From an uncultured Gemmatimonadota bacterium (GTDB taxonomy: Bacteria > Gemmatimonadota > Gemmatimonadetes > Gemmatimonadales > Gemmatimonadaceae): 23,042 nucleotides of DNA. Under the pieces are notes generated by a model. The model had not been told where the DNA came from and made no database searches. It worked only from the letters and a program-made list of their open reading frames with translations. The translations under genes and the position numbers were made by a program. Below, in pieces: positions 13,349 through 20,771 of this stretch (position 1 is its first letter; every line of letters starts with the position of its first letter). The stretch lies in NCBI GenBank assembly GCA_946480295.1, contig CAMLIT010000070.1:1-23042 (forward strand), written 5' to 3'.

Positions 13349-15526
13349 TCAGAACCGGAATATCCTCCTCAGGATCCCCCCGATCCCCTTCCCGATCTGC
13401 TGCACCGCGCCCGGCACGGTGGTGAACACGCCGTCGTCGGTGGACGGCTGCGACGGAGCCGTGTGGACGTTGCAGTACTCGGTCGGCTGGCTCCCCGGCT
13501 TGAAGTACTCCGTCACGCGCGTCGGGCAGTACTCGGTCGCGAGCATCCCCGTCTCCGGATCGATCACGCTCGGCACCATCCCCTCGGGCACCGTCCAGTT
13601 CGAGCCGCGCGGCTCGCGCCAGCCCGCCTGGTAGATCTCCGCCCACGCCGGCGCGGCGAGGCGGCCGCCCGTGGCGTTCTGCGCGATCGGGCGCGGCTTG
13701 TCGTAGCCGAACCACACGCCGGCGAGCAGCGTCGGCGTGTAGCCGATGAACCAGACGTCCTCGCCGTTGTTCGTCGTCCCCGTCTTGCCGGCGATCGGTC
13801 CCGTGAGCCCCATGTCGCGAATCGTGCGCCCCGTGCCGTAGTCGACCACGGAGCGCATCATGGACGTGAGCTCGTACGCGTCACGCGGATCCATCACCGG
13901 GACCCTGAGGCTGTCGGCGGCCCAGAGCACCGTGCCGTCGGGCGCGACGATCGACGTGACGAGTCGCGGATTCACGCGGTAGCCGCCGTTGTCGAAGGGG
14001 GCGTACGCGGTCACCAGCTCCACCGGCGAGACCTCGACCGCCCCGAGGGCGACCGATGGCACGGGCGGCAGCTGACTCTGGATGCCGTTGCGGTGCGCGA
14101 CCGCGACGATGTTGCGCTCGCCGACGGTGCGGCTCACGCGCACCGTGGCCGCGTTGGCGCTCACCGTCAGCGCGCGCCGGAGGGTCACGCGCCCCTCGTA
14201 CTCGTTGTTGTAGTCGGCCGGCCGCCAGACCTGCCGGCCCATCACGACCTCCACCGGGTCGTCGTCGACCATCGTGGCCGGCGAGAGCCCGGCCGCGAGG
14301 GCGGTCTCGTAGACGAACGGCTTGAACGCCGACCCGGGCTGCCGTTTCGCGTCGAAGGCGCGATCGAAGCCGCCGCGCTGGTCGGTCCGCCGGCCGGGCA
14401 CGAGCGCGAGGATGTCCCCCGAGCTCGGGTTCATGGCGACGTACGCGCCCTGCGCCACCTCGGAGACGTGGCCGAACGCCGCCTGCGTCTCGCGCGTGAT
14501 CTCGACCGCGTGCTTCGCGATGACGCGGTCGGCCGCGCGCTGGAGCCGGAGGTCGATGGTCGTGTTGACCGTGACGTCGCCCTCCTTCAGGGCATCCGGC
14601 AGCACGGAATCGACGATCGCCCGGACGGCGTCGAGCGCCGACGGCTCGTCGACCGCCGAGGGGTGCCACTCGTTCTTCGCGAGGTGCAGCGGCTCCGCCT
14701 GGGCCGCTGCCTCCTGCGTCGGCGTGATGTAGCCCTGCTCCTCCATGAGGCCGAGGACCAGGTTCCGCCGCTTGATCGCCGCCTGCGGGTTCCGTCGCGG
14801 CGTGTACGACGACGGCGCTTTCGGCAGCGCGGCGAGCATCGCCCCCTCGGCGAGGTCGAGGTGGCTCACGCTCTTCCCGAACAGGTCGCGGCTCGCCGCC
14901 TCGACGCCATCCACCCCGCTCCCGAGATAGATGACGTTCAGGTAGTGCTCGAGGATCTGGTCCTTCGGCAGGTCGCGCTCGAGCAGGCGCGTGAGGCGCA
15001 GCTCGATGAGCTTCCGGCGCAGGGACCGGCCGCTGTAGCGGTTCTCGAGGAAGATGTTGCGGGCCACCTGCATGGTGATCGTGCTGAAGCCCTGGCGCGG
15101 GCCGAGGGCGGCCACGTCGCGGACGGCGGCACGGAAGAAACCGCGCCAATCGAGGCCGTTGTGCTCGTAGAACCGCCGGTCCTCGGTGGCGATGAACGCC
15201 TCCTGCACGTGCTTCGGGACCTCGGCGAGGGGCACGTTGATGCGCCGCACCACCTCCAGGTGGCCGATGAGCCGGCCGCTGCGGTCCAGCACGCTCCCCC
15301 CCTCGCTCGGGTGGAAGGCGCGGATCTGGGCGGCCGAGGGGCAGCCCTGGAATCCACAGGTGAAGAGCCAGGAATCGAAGACGACCACGGCCGCCGCCAA
15401 CGCGAACAGCGCGGTCAGCGACTTCCAGCGCCGGCGCATCCAGACCGACGGCGGCACGCTGGGCGGCTCGGTGAGCCAGTCACCGATCCTGGCGAGAGGA
15501 GTGCGTATGAAGGAAGAGGCGGACAC
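13349..15526 (-). CDS. Class A penicillin-binding protein (PBP1A family)
   Basis: A 725-aa bifunctional peptidoglycan synthase. A short cytoplasmic N-terminus with RRRWK precedes one TM (about 36-54). The GT51 glycosyltransferase follows with catalytic E115 in IATEDRRFYEH, GFSTITMQVARN (GGSTITQQ in most members; the first Gln is Met here), RRKLIELRLTRLLE and ILEHYLNVIYLG. The transpeptidase has SAFK (399-402) with the acylated serine, SAN (456-458) and KTGT (581-584). Two cysteines just outside the membrane (C57, C62) could form a disulfide. The start is a GTG at 15526 without a good Shine-Dalgarno; ATG at residue 30 is a shorter alternative. It is divergent from a polysaccharide deacetylase, in keeping with envelope work. 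Gene-family call is firm; the exact paralogue (mrcA-like or pbpC-like) is not. Confidence 0.95.
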   Translation of the reverse strand: MSASSFIRTPLARIGDWLTEPPSVPPSVWMRRRWKSLTALFALAAAVVVFDSWLFTCGFQGCPSAAQIRAFHPSEGGSVLDRSGRLIGHLEVVRRINVPLAEVPKHVQEAFIATEDRRFYEHNGLDWRGFFRAAVRDVAALGPRQGFSTITMQVARNIFLENRYSGRSLRRKLIELRLTRLLERDLPKDQILEHYLNVIYLGSGVDGVEAASRDLFGKSVSHLDLAEGAMLAALPKAPSSYTPRRNPQAAIKRRNLVLGLMEEQGYITPTQEAAAQAEPLHLAKNEWHPSAVDEPSALDAVRAIVDSVLPDALKEGDVTVNTTIDLRLQRAADRVIAKHAVEITRETQAAFGHVSEVAQGAYVAMNPSSGDILALVPGRRTDQRGGFDRAFDAKRQPGSAFKPFVYETALAAGLSPATMVDDDPVEVVMGRQVWRPADYNNEYEGRVTLRRALTVSANAATVRVSRTVGERNIVAVAHRNGIQSQLPPVPSVALGAVEVSPVELVTAYAPFDNGGYRVNPRLVTSIVAPDGTVLWAADSLRVPVMDPRDAYELTSMMRSVVDYGTGRTIRDMGLTGPIAGKTGTTNNGEDVWFIGYTPTLLAGVWFGYDKPRPIAQNATGGRLAAPAWAEIYQAGWREPRGSNWTVPEGMVPSVIDPETGMLATEYCPTRVTEYFKPGSQPTEYCNVHTAPSQPSTDDGVFTTVPGAVQQIGKGIGGILRRIFRF

Positions 15527-15608
15527 GCTGGGCTCGGGAAGCGGACTCTCTCAGTTGGTACGCTCCTGGCTGTCGCAGGTTTCCGGCCGTCGCGCTAGAC
15601 TACGGGCT

Positions 15609-15632
15609 CGGCCGCGCCATCGTGCGCGGCCG
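15609..15632 (+). other. Leader hairpin before the deacetylase gene
   Basis: CGGCCGCGC (15609-15617) pairs with GCGCGGCCG (15624-15632) over a 6-nt loop. It lies 23 nt before the ATG at 15655, so it would fall in the 5' leader. It could affect translation or be an operator in the divergent PBP/deacetylase promoter region; no promoter was recognised. Confidence 0.45.
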
Positions 15633-15654
15633 TCAGCCGCCACTTTCTGGAGTC

Positions 15655-16665
15655 ATGTCGTTCAGAACCCGTACCGCCCTGGTGCTCCTCGCCGCGCTCG
15701 CCGCGTGCGGCGAGCGCGCGGTCAGCGGCAAGCCGGCCGCGTCCGCCACCTCGTCCGGCACGTCGCGCGATTCGGCGGCCGGCGCCATGGACGCCGCCCC
15801 GTCGGCATCGTCCGGCACCGCCGGCACCCTCCCGTCCAACCACCTCGGGCGAATCCCCATCCTCGAGATCCATCAGATCGGCGACTACGAGGCCGCGTGG
15901 ACGATCAAGCGCGACCACTTCCGCCAGATCCTCCAGTCGCTCTACGCCGATGGCTACCGGCCGATCACCGTCCGGCAGCTCGTGGCGAAGGACTTCAGCG
16001 AGGTGCCCGCGGGGATGTCTCCGGTGGTGTTCTCCTTCGACGACGCCAACCCGTCGCAGTTCTCGTACATCGAGCAGAACGGGAAGCTCACGATCGACCC
16101 GAACAGCGTCGTCGGGATCTGGGAGGACTTCCACGCGAAGCATCCCGATTGGAAGAACCGCGCGACCTTCTGCATGCTCAACGGGGGCGCGGCTGGGCAC
16201 AACTTCTTCGGCGACAACCCGAAGTTCGCGGGTCAGCAGAAGGCGTGGCGCTTCCCGAAGGTGAAGTGGCTCGCCGACAACGGATTCGAGCTGTGCGACC
16301 ACACGCTCTGGCACGCGCAGCTCAACAGGTACCCCGACGCGTTCGTGCAGGAGCAGATCGCGCGGAACCTGGCCGGCATCGATTCGGCCGTCCCGGGGTA
16401 CAAGGTCACGACGATGGCGCTGCCGCAGGGCCTCTGGCCGAAGAACCATGCGCTCGCGTGGCAGGGCTCGTGGACGGATCCGAAGTCCGGGAAGACCTGG
16501 AGCTACCATTTCGACGCGGTGCTCGAGGTGAGCGGCGGGCCGGCGCGGAGCCCGTACGATCCGCAGTTCGACCCACACCACCTGCCGCGCGTCATCGTCG
16601 TCAACCAGGACCTGGAGAAGACGATCGCGGGGCTCGATCGATCGAAGACGCGCTTCGTGCAGTAG
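15655..16665 (+). CDS. Lipoprotein polysaccharide deacetylase (NodB-like)
   Basis: A 336-aa protein. Signal peptide with lipobox LAAC places the lipidated cysteine at residue 18, followed by a Ser/Ala-rich linker to about residue 60. The NodB-type fold starts at RIPILEIHQIG. Motif 1 is VVFSFDDAN (D129/D130; the common form is TFDDG), and motif 2 is DHTLWHAQL, giving metal ligands H216 and H220 in the H(S/T)xxxH arrangement. These are the metal-dependent deacetylase residues that remove acetyl groups from amino sugars in polysaccharide or peptidoglycan. A later block VTTMALPQGLWP matches the motif 3 region. ATG 15655 begins the signal peptide, with GGAG close upstream; a GTG at 15622 is less likely. 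Its divergent partner is a PBP, suggesting cell-wall modification (inference). Confidence 0.88.
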   Translation: MSFRTRTALVLLAALAACGERAVSGKPAASATSSGTSRDSAAGAMDAAPSASSGTAGTLPSNHLGRIPILEIHQIGDYEAAWTIKRDHFRQILQSLYADGYRPITVRQLVAKDFSEVPAGMSPVVFSFDDANPSQFSYIEQNGKLTIDPNSVVGIWEDFHAKHPDWKNRATFCMLNGGAAGHNFFGDNPKFAGQQKAWRFPKVKWLADNGFELCDHTLWHAQLNRYPDAFVQEQIARNLAGIDSAVPGYKVTTMALPQGLWPKNHALAWQGSWTDPKSGKTWSYHFDAVLEVSGGPARSPYDPQFDPHHLPRVIVVNQDLEKTIAGLDRSKTRFVQ

Positions 16666-16684
16666 CGCGACTCGTTTGGCAGCG

Positions 16685-16718
16685 ACGAACGGCCGGGCGC
16701 GCGCGCCCGGCCGTTCGT
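16685..16718 (+). terminator. Terminator hairpin of the deacetylase gene
   Basis: A perfect 17-bp arm palindrome (ACGAACGGCCGGGCGCG and its complement, no spacer) starts 19 nt after the stop at 16665. No T run follows. Confidence 0.75.
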
Positions 16719-16770
16719 GCATCCGCGCGCCGCGTCGCGGATCGCGCAACTCTCATGAAGCGACCACTTT

Positions 16771-16853
16771 CTCGACAGTCGAGCTCGTTTTCGTGACACA
16801 GCTCACGAACGTCTGTGGATAACGTCACGAAGCACTGGCGTTCGTGTCACGAA
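16771..16853. promoter_or_regulatory. Operator-like array of TCACGAA sites upstream of the TPR gene
   Basis: TCACGAA occurs at 16803, 16825 and 16847, exactly 22 bp apart. Reverse copies make perfect dyads: TTCGTGA-N6-TCACGAA (16790-16809) and TTCGTG-T-CACGAA (16841-16853). A CTCGA-CAG-TCGAG dyad sits at 16771-16783. A possible -10, GATAAC (16818-16823), lies between the first two sites. The layout fits a cooperative DNA-binding regulator; the regulator is not known. Confidence 0.6.
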
Positions 16854-16930
16854 TGCGCACTTGCTGGCGCATCACGCACCACCAATCATTCGCGCGCAGT
16901 GTCATCATGTCCGACGCGAGGAGGCGGGGA

Positions 16931-18172
16931 GTGTTCAATTCGGAAGGAGCGCTGAAGCATCTCGCGTTCTTCGAGGAGCTCGCGCTCCGCGAGGAATCCG
17001 ACGCGGCGTGGCGCAGCATCTCGGCGGGACTCGTGGTGCTGCGACTCGTGGATGCGTGGGTGGAGGACGGTCCGCGCGTGGTGACCGCGGACGCGTGGGG
17101 GCTGCGGGCGGTGCGTTCGGCGATCGAGGAAGTCACGGAGCGCACGCCGGTGCGTGCGATCCTGAACAGCATCGTGGATGCGCTCGAGGCGAGCCCCGCC
17201 TCGAACCTGCAGAGCGTGGCGCCGCGGCTGATGGCGTACGGCCAGGCGCTGGAGTACGAGGCGCAGATGTCGCTCGCCGCCGACGTGTACCAGACGATCA
17301 TCGCCTACACGCACCCGATCGAGGACGCGGACGTGGCGATCATGGCGCACCTGCGGCTGGGCTCCTGCCGTCGCACCACCGACGACGTGCACGGCGCCGC
17401 GCAGGCGTACGAGACCGCGGCCCAGGTGGCGAACGCCGTCGGCGACATCATGGGCGTCCTGCGCGCTCGCATCGGCGACGCGCAGATCGCCGTGCGCCGC
17501 GGCAATCTCCCCCGCGCGGAGGAGATCCTCGACGAGACCATCGCGCGGGCGTCGGCGCCCGAGCTGCGCGAGGTGCGCTCGCGCGCCCTGCACGATCGGT
17601 CCACCGTCGCCCACCATCGCGGCCAGTTCGATCTCGCCATCCGCCTCGCCTACGACGCCCTCGAGTGCTCGGTGAGCGCGCGGGAGCGCGATCGTATCCT
17701 CGCCGACATCGCCGGCTCGTTCGTCGAGCTGGGCGTGCTCACCGCGGCGCGCGATGCGTACCTCGTCCTCGCCGCCACGGCGCAGGAGCAGTTCGTGCGC
17801 TGGGCGTCGACGCTCAACCTGATGGACATCGCCGCGCGCGAGGGGGCGCAGCCGACCTTCGAGCACTACCGCCGCGAGCTGGCTGCCGCGAACATGCCCC
17901 CGTACTTTGTCGCGAGCTTCGAACTCACCGCGGGTCAGGGCTACCGGCGAATCGGGGCCGCCGACGATGCCCGCGCCCACCTCGCGCGTGCGCGCGCGAT
18001 GGCGGAGCAGCACGGATTCGGGCAGATCATCTTCGAGGCTGAGGAGCAGCTGGCCGCCCTCGAGCGGAGCACGCCCCTCTGGCCGAAGCTGTCGGTCGTC
18101 GTCTCGGACGAGCTCAGTGGGATCGCCTCGACGCTCCGGCGGATGCGAGAGGAGGCCGTCCCGGCAGGCTGA
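16931..18172 (+). CDS. TPR-type helical repeat protein, 413 aa
   Basis: A soluble, helix-rich protein without signal peptide. The N-terminal region (HLAFFEELALREESDAAWRS, VVLRLVDAWVEDGP, VRSAIEEVTERTPVRAIL) precedes TPR-like helical pairs such as GQALEYEAQMSLAADVYQTI, HLRLGSCRRTTDDVHGAAQAYETA, AQIAVRRGNLPRAEEILDET and YRRIGAADDARAHLARARAM. No catalytic or DNA-binding motif is visible, so it probably acts through protein contacts. GTG 16931 is preferred because GAGGAGG lies 7 nt upstream; ATG 16907 would place that site inside the gene and has no Shine-Dalgarno of its own. It ends at an extended stem-loop. Its upstream region carries the TCACGAA array, so it is probably under specific transcriptional control. 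Function unknown. Confidence 0.78.
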   Translation: MFNSEGALKHLAFFEELALREESDAAWRSISAGLVVLRLVDAWVEDGPRVVTADAWGLRAVRSAIEEVTERTPVRAILNSIVDALEASPASNLQSVAPRLMAYGQALEYEAQMSLAADVYQTIIAYTHPIEDADVAIMAHLRLGSCRRTTDDVHGAAQAYETAAQVANAVGDIMGVLRARIGDAQIAVRRGNLPRAEEILDETIARASAPELREVRSRALHDRSTVAHHRGQFDLAIRLAYDALECSVSARERDRILADIAGSFVELGVLTAARDAYLVLAATAQEQFVRWASTLNLMDIAAREGAQPTFEHYRRELAAANMPPYFVASFELTAGQGYRRIGAADDARAHLARARAMAEQHGFGQIIFEAEEQLAALERSTPLWPKLSVVVSDELSGIASTLRRMREEAVPAG

Positions 18173-18182
18173 TGGCAGGAGG

Positions 18183-18227
18183 CGGGCGGAGAGGACCGCG
18201 GGTGACGCCGCGCGACCTCCCCGCCCG
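18183..18227. terminator. Extended stem-loop between convergent TPR and small lipoprotein genes
   Basis: CGGGCGGAGAGG (18183-18194) pairs with CCTCCCCGCCCG (18216-18227) with one mismatch, and an inner CGCGG/CCGCG stem (18197-18212) stacks on it. It probably ends both transcripts. Confidence 0.65.
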
Positions 18228-18244
18228 GGAATGCTGAAGCGCTC

Positions 18245-18406
18245 CTACTGCGTGCAGGTGTTGCTGCTGCCGAGCTGGAAGCCGCTGAGGCACGTCGTCG
18301 TACCGGTCGTATCACCACTCCGCCGCGGCGCGGTCGTCTGGCTGCAAGCGGCCAATACCATGGAGGCAACGGCAAGGACAACAACGGTGAGATGACGGCG
18401 GGTCAT
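18245..18406 (-). CDS. Tiny lipoprotein, 53 aa
   Basis: The first 22 residues (MTRRHLTVVVLAVASMVLAAC) are a clear lipoprotein signal with lipobox LAAC. The remaining 31 residues are Thr/Ser/Gly-rich with two cysteines (TTTCLSG and NTCTQ at the C-terminus) that could pair. A GGAG lies about 8 nt before the ATG at 18406. The same frame stays open further upstream, but only this ATG gives a signal peptide. It is divergent from the AraC-type regulator, which makes it a possible target of that regulator (inference). No family is recognised; very small lipoproteins of this kind are easily missed in annotation. Confidence 0.6.
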   Translation of the reverse strand: MTRRHLTVVVLAVASMVLAACSQTTAPRRSGDTTGTTTCLSGFQLGSSNTCTQ

Positions 18407-18540
18407 GGCGCGATCTCCGAGCTGGCAGGTGTTTTCTTGGCGGGAAACAACTGCCACCGAACGTAGGGTCGCGGTCAGGAGCGTAAACTCGCATTTTGAG
18501 ACAGAAATACGCGCCTTTGTGACACCTGACTCCCCTGCGC
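18407..18540. promoter_or_regulatory. Divergent promoter region with 21-bp-spaced direct repeat
   Basis: An A/T-richer patch holds TTTGAGACA (18495-18503) and TTTGTGACA (18516-18524), 21 bp apart start to start. The repeat lies directly before the AraC-type gene and about 90 bp upstream of the small lipoprotein. Two same-face direct repeats are a usual AraC-family site pattern. No clear -35/-10 pair was found. Confidence 0.4.
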
Positions 18541-19329
18541 TTGGAAGTCGTCGCCTACCTCCCTCGCCAGCTTCTCGCCCACATACGCATCGTCCTCGGC
18601 CAGGAGCATTCGCTCCGCGCCGCGGAGAGCTGGGCCGATCTCCAGCGGATCGTCCAGGAGCGCGTGTTCGACCTGCTGGTCGCGGACCCCGCGGCCGACG
18701 GCGGGGCGGACGCGGTGGCACTGCTGCGCATCGTCGAGCAGTTCCCGTCGCTCCCGGTGGTGGTCTACACCGTCCTCTCTCCGGCCACCCTCAAGGTGGT
18801 GGTGCAGCTCGCCCGGCGTGGCGTGGAGCACGTGGTGCTCAACCGCTTCGACGACGAGCCACGGCGCTTCCGCGAGCTGCTCGAGCGCGTGCCCGCGCAC
18901 TCGCTCGCCGAGTTGATGCTGCAGGAGCTGGCAGGGCCGCTCGCGGCCCTGCCGGTGGTGGTCTGCCGGGCGGTGGAGCAGCTCTTCCGCTCGCCCGGCG
19001 AGTTCAGAAGCGCGCAGGACCTGGCGGCCGCGGCCGGCATGAACAGCCGGACGCTCTACCGGAACCTGCAGCCGGCGGGGCTCTACTCGCCGCGGATGCT
19101 GGTGGTGTGTGCGCGCCTGCTGCGCGCCTACGCCTACCTCCAGGATCCGGGGCGGTCGATCAAGGAGATCGCGATCAAGGCGGGCTATCACTCCCCGTGG
19201 CAGCTCTCGCAGCAGATGCGGGAGGTGACGGGAATGACGCCGCGGCGCGTTCGCCGGGGAATCGACACGCAGGAATTCGTGTCGCTGCTCGCCAGGGAGC
19301 TGCGACGCGGGAAGGCAGAGGTGGGATAG
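18541..19329 (+). CDS. AraC-family regulator with N-terminal pseudo-receiver domain
   Basis: A 262-aa protein. The C-terminal part (about 150-240) is an AraC double helix-turn-helix: AQDLAAAAGMNSRTLYRNLQ is the first HTH, and SIKEIAIKAGYHSPWQLSQQ followed by TGMTPRRVRR is the second, conserved one. The N-terminal 110 residues have a receiver-like alternation (VVAYLPR, FDLLVADP, LPVVVYT, VEHVVLN). D49 and T77 occupy the phospho-acceptor and Thr positions, but the acidic Asp/Glu pair after strand 1 is replaced by Tyr-Leu and the conserved Lys by Asn101/Arg102, so normal phosphorylation is doubtful. The start is taken as TTG 18541, since a stop lies at 18520-18522 and no ATG or GTG fits; there is no Shine-Dalgarno. 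A lone receiver gene begins 43 nt downstream, probably in the same operon. Confidence 0.85.
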   Translation: MEVVAYLPRQLLAHIRIVLGQEHSLRAAESWADLQRIVQERVFDLLVADPAADGGADAVALLRIVEQFPSLPVVVYTVLSPATLKVVVQLARRGVEHVVLNRFDDEPRRFRELLERVPAHSLAELMLQELAGPLAALPVVVCRAVEQLFRSPGEFRSAQDLAAAAGMNSRTLYRNLQPAGLYSPRMLVVCARLLRAYAYLQDPGRSIKEIAIKAGYHSPWQLSQQMREVTGMTPRRVRRGIDTQEFVSLLARELRRGKAEVG

Positions 19330-19371
19330 ACCGCCACGGCACTCCGCCGCGGCGACTACGACGAGGCTGAG

Positions 19372-19767
19372 ATGCTGTTCAGGAATCAGGTACGGGTGCT
19401 CGTCGTCGATGACGAGCCGTCAATCTGCAAGGCGCTGACGATCGCGCTCTCCCGCGCGGGCTACGAGGCGGAGTACGCGCTCTCCGGCGAGGCGGCGCTC
19501 GGCGTCCTGCGCTCGCAGCAGGTGGACGTGCTGCTCATCGACCTGCGCATCCCGGACACGCGCGGTGACGTCGTCTACGAGCTCGCCGCCGCCATGCAGC
19601 CGCACCTGCGCGCCCAGACGCTGTTCATGACCGGCGACATCACGGACAAGGGGCACAACCTGATCGCCGCCTGCAAGTGCAACTTCCTGCGGAAGCCGTT
19701 CGATCTCCGGGACATGCTCGACGCCGTCGCCGCCCTCGCCCCGCAGGTGCACGACGCCACGGCCTGA
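19372..19767 (+). CDS. Single-domain response regulator (CheY-like receiver)
   Basis: A 131-aa protein made of one receiver domain with no output domain. Key residues are complete: D13/D14 in VVDDEP, phospho-acceptor D57 in LIDLRIP, T87 in FMTGD and K108 in LRKPFD. A GAGG lies 5 nt before the ATG at 19372. It follows the AraC-type gene by 43 nt on the same strand, so the two are likely co-expressed. No histidine kinase is near. It may be a phosphorelay intermediate, or it may modulate its AraC neighbour, whose own receiver is degenerate (inference). Confidence 0.92.
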   Translation: MLFRNQVRVLVVDDEPSICKALTIALSRAGYEAEYALSGEAALGVLRSQQVDVLLIDLRIPDTRGDVVYELAAAMQPHLRAQTLFMTGDITDKGHNLIAACKCNFLRKPFDLRDMLDAVAALAPQVHDATA

Positions 19768-19794
19768 TCCCGCGGCGCCACTCCACGATTCGTC

Positions 19795-19817
19795 AGCGCG
19801 CCATCAGCGGGCGCGCT
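19795..19817. terminator. Short stem-loop at the convergent end of receiver and AhpD-like genes
   Basis: AGCGCGC (19795-19801) pairs with GCGCGCT (19811-19817) over a 9-nt loop, overlapping the last codons of the minus-strand gene. No T run. The gap between the two stops is only 36 bp, so this is the only structure available. Confidence 0.4.
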
Positions 19818-20166
19818 CCAGCTCCGTCCAGCGATCCACCGCCCGCCGCAGGTGCGGGATCACGATCGAGCCGCCCACCACGAGGCCGATCGAGCAGGTC
19901 TCGAAGATCTCGGCGCGTGTCGCCCCTTCCTCGGCGCAGCGCACCAGGTGGTAGGTCACGCAGTCGTCGCAGCGCAGCACGAGCGACGCGACGAGCCCCA
20001 TCAACTCCTTCGTCTTCACGTCGAGCGCGCCCGCCTCGTACGTCTGGCCGTCGAGCGCGAAGAAGCGATTGACGACGAGATTCTTCTCGCCGAGGATCTC
20101 CGCGTTCATCCGCTCGCGGTAGGCGCGGAACTCGGCCAGCGCGTTGCCGTGCTCGTGATCGCTCAC
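19804..20166 (-). CDS. Carboxymuconolactone decarboxylase/AhpD-like protein
   Basis: A 120-aa alpha-helical protein of the CMD/AhpD superfamily. The hallmark is KTKELMGLVASLVLRCDDCVTYH: E54 followed by C66-x-x-C69 and H73, the redox-active site of AhpD-type alkylhydroperoxidases. The second half (EGATRAEIFETCSIGLVVGGSIVIPH) is the usual conserved tail with a Gly-rich turn. Such proteins reduce peroxides through the CxxC pair or act as related thiol enzymes. The cysteines argue against a true decarboxylase. Its ATG overlaps the stop of the TPR-like gene upstream by 4 nt (20163-20166), indicating translational coupling. Family call is good; substrate is unknown. Confidence 0.9.
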   Translation of the reverse strand: MSDHEHGNALAEFRAYRERMNAEILGEKNLVVNRFFALDGQTYEAGALDVKTKELMGLVASLVLRCDDCVTYHLVRCAEEGATRAEIFETCSIGLVVGGSIVIPHLRRAVDRWTELERAR

Positions 20167-20771
20167 AGCTTCCAGCTCCGCAGGGCGGCGAGGGTCGCCT
20201 CGAGCGCCGAGCGCTGCGCCGGGTGCGTCGCCTCGGCGAGCAGCCCCTCGTACGTGCGGATCGCGAGCGCCAGCGCCTCGTGATCGAACTCGGCGCCGGC
20301 GAGGCTCGCCGCGTTGTCGGCCATGGCCGCGCGCGCGAGCTGGTCGGTCGGGAAGCGCTGGACGACCTGGCGCCAGCGCGCGAGTCGCGCGCGCGGATGC
20401 GATTCGGCGAGCGCCCAGAGGTGCCAGGCCCCGCGGTTGTTCGCGTCGCAGGCGATGGCGCGCGTGGCCAGCTCGCCGACGACCTCGGGCCCGCGGCCGG
20501 TGAGCCAGTACGAGTTCGCCAGCACGACGATCGCCTGCGCGTCGTCCGGGCGCACCGCCGTGACGTGCTCGTAGACGGGGATGGTGACCTCGTGCAGGTC
20601 GCGATACGGCGCGGCGGCGGCGATCAACTCGTTCACGTCGGCGGTGGCGGCGAGCTCGCGCACGCGGTCGAACAGGACTCCGACGTTCTCATGATCCCGG
20701 TATTCCTCGACGGCGGCGGCGAGCGCCGCCTGGAGGCGGGAACCGGATGGCGAGGCAGGGGGCGCAATCAT
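20163..20771 (-). CDS. TPR-like helical protein, 202 aa, coupled to the AhpD-like gene
   Basis: A soluble, Ala-rich helical protein without signal peptide. TPR-like segments are visible: PVYEHVTAVRPDDAQAIVVL with NSYWLTGRGPEVVGELATRAI, then NNRGAWHLWALAESHPRARLARW and FPTDQLARAAMADNAASLAG. The N-terminal 50 residues (AALAAAVEEYRDHENVGVLF) are helical as well. No enzymatic motif is seen. The ATG at 20771 begins the only convincing frame; no strong Shine-Dalgarno precedes it. The 4-nt overlap with the AhpD-like gene suggests that the two proteins work together, perhaps with the TPR protein as an adaptor (inference). Confidence 0.72.
   Translation of the reverse strand: MIAPPASPSGSRLQAALAAAVEEYRDHENVGVLFDRVRELAATADVNELIAAAAPYRDLHEVTIPVYEHVTAVRPDDAQAIVVLANSYWLTGRGPEVVGELATRAIACDANNRGAWHLWALAESHPRARLARWRQVVQRFPTDQLARAAMADNAASLAGAEFDHEALALAIRTYEGLLAEATHPAQRSALEATLAALRSWKL

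Noticed and set aside
13463..15598. Plus-strand open frame opposite the PBP gene
   Set aside because: Antisense shadow, rich in Arg, Val, Leu and Asp with no motif.
16685..16718. Mobile-element inverted repeat or recombination site
   Set aside because: It is a perfect palindrome directly after a stop codon, with no transposase or target duplication; a terminator explains it.
16790..16853. Replication-origin iterons or DnaA boxes
   Set aside because: TCACGAA does not match TTATNCACA, and there is no AT-rich unwinding element or replication gene; operator sites for the TPR gene are simpler.
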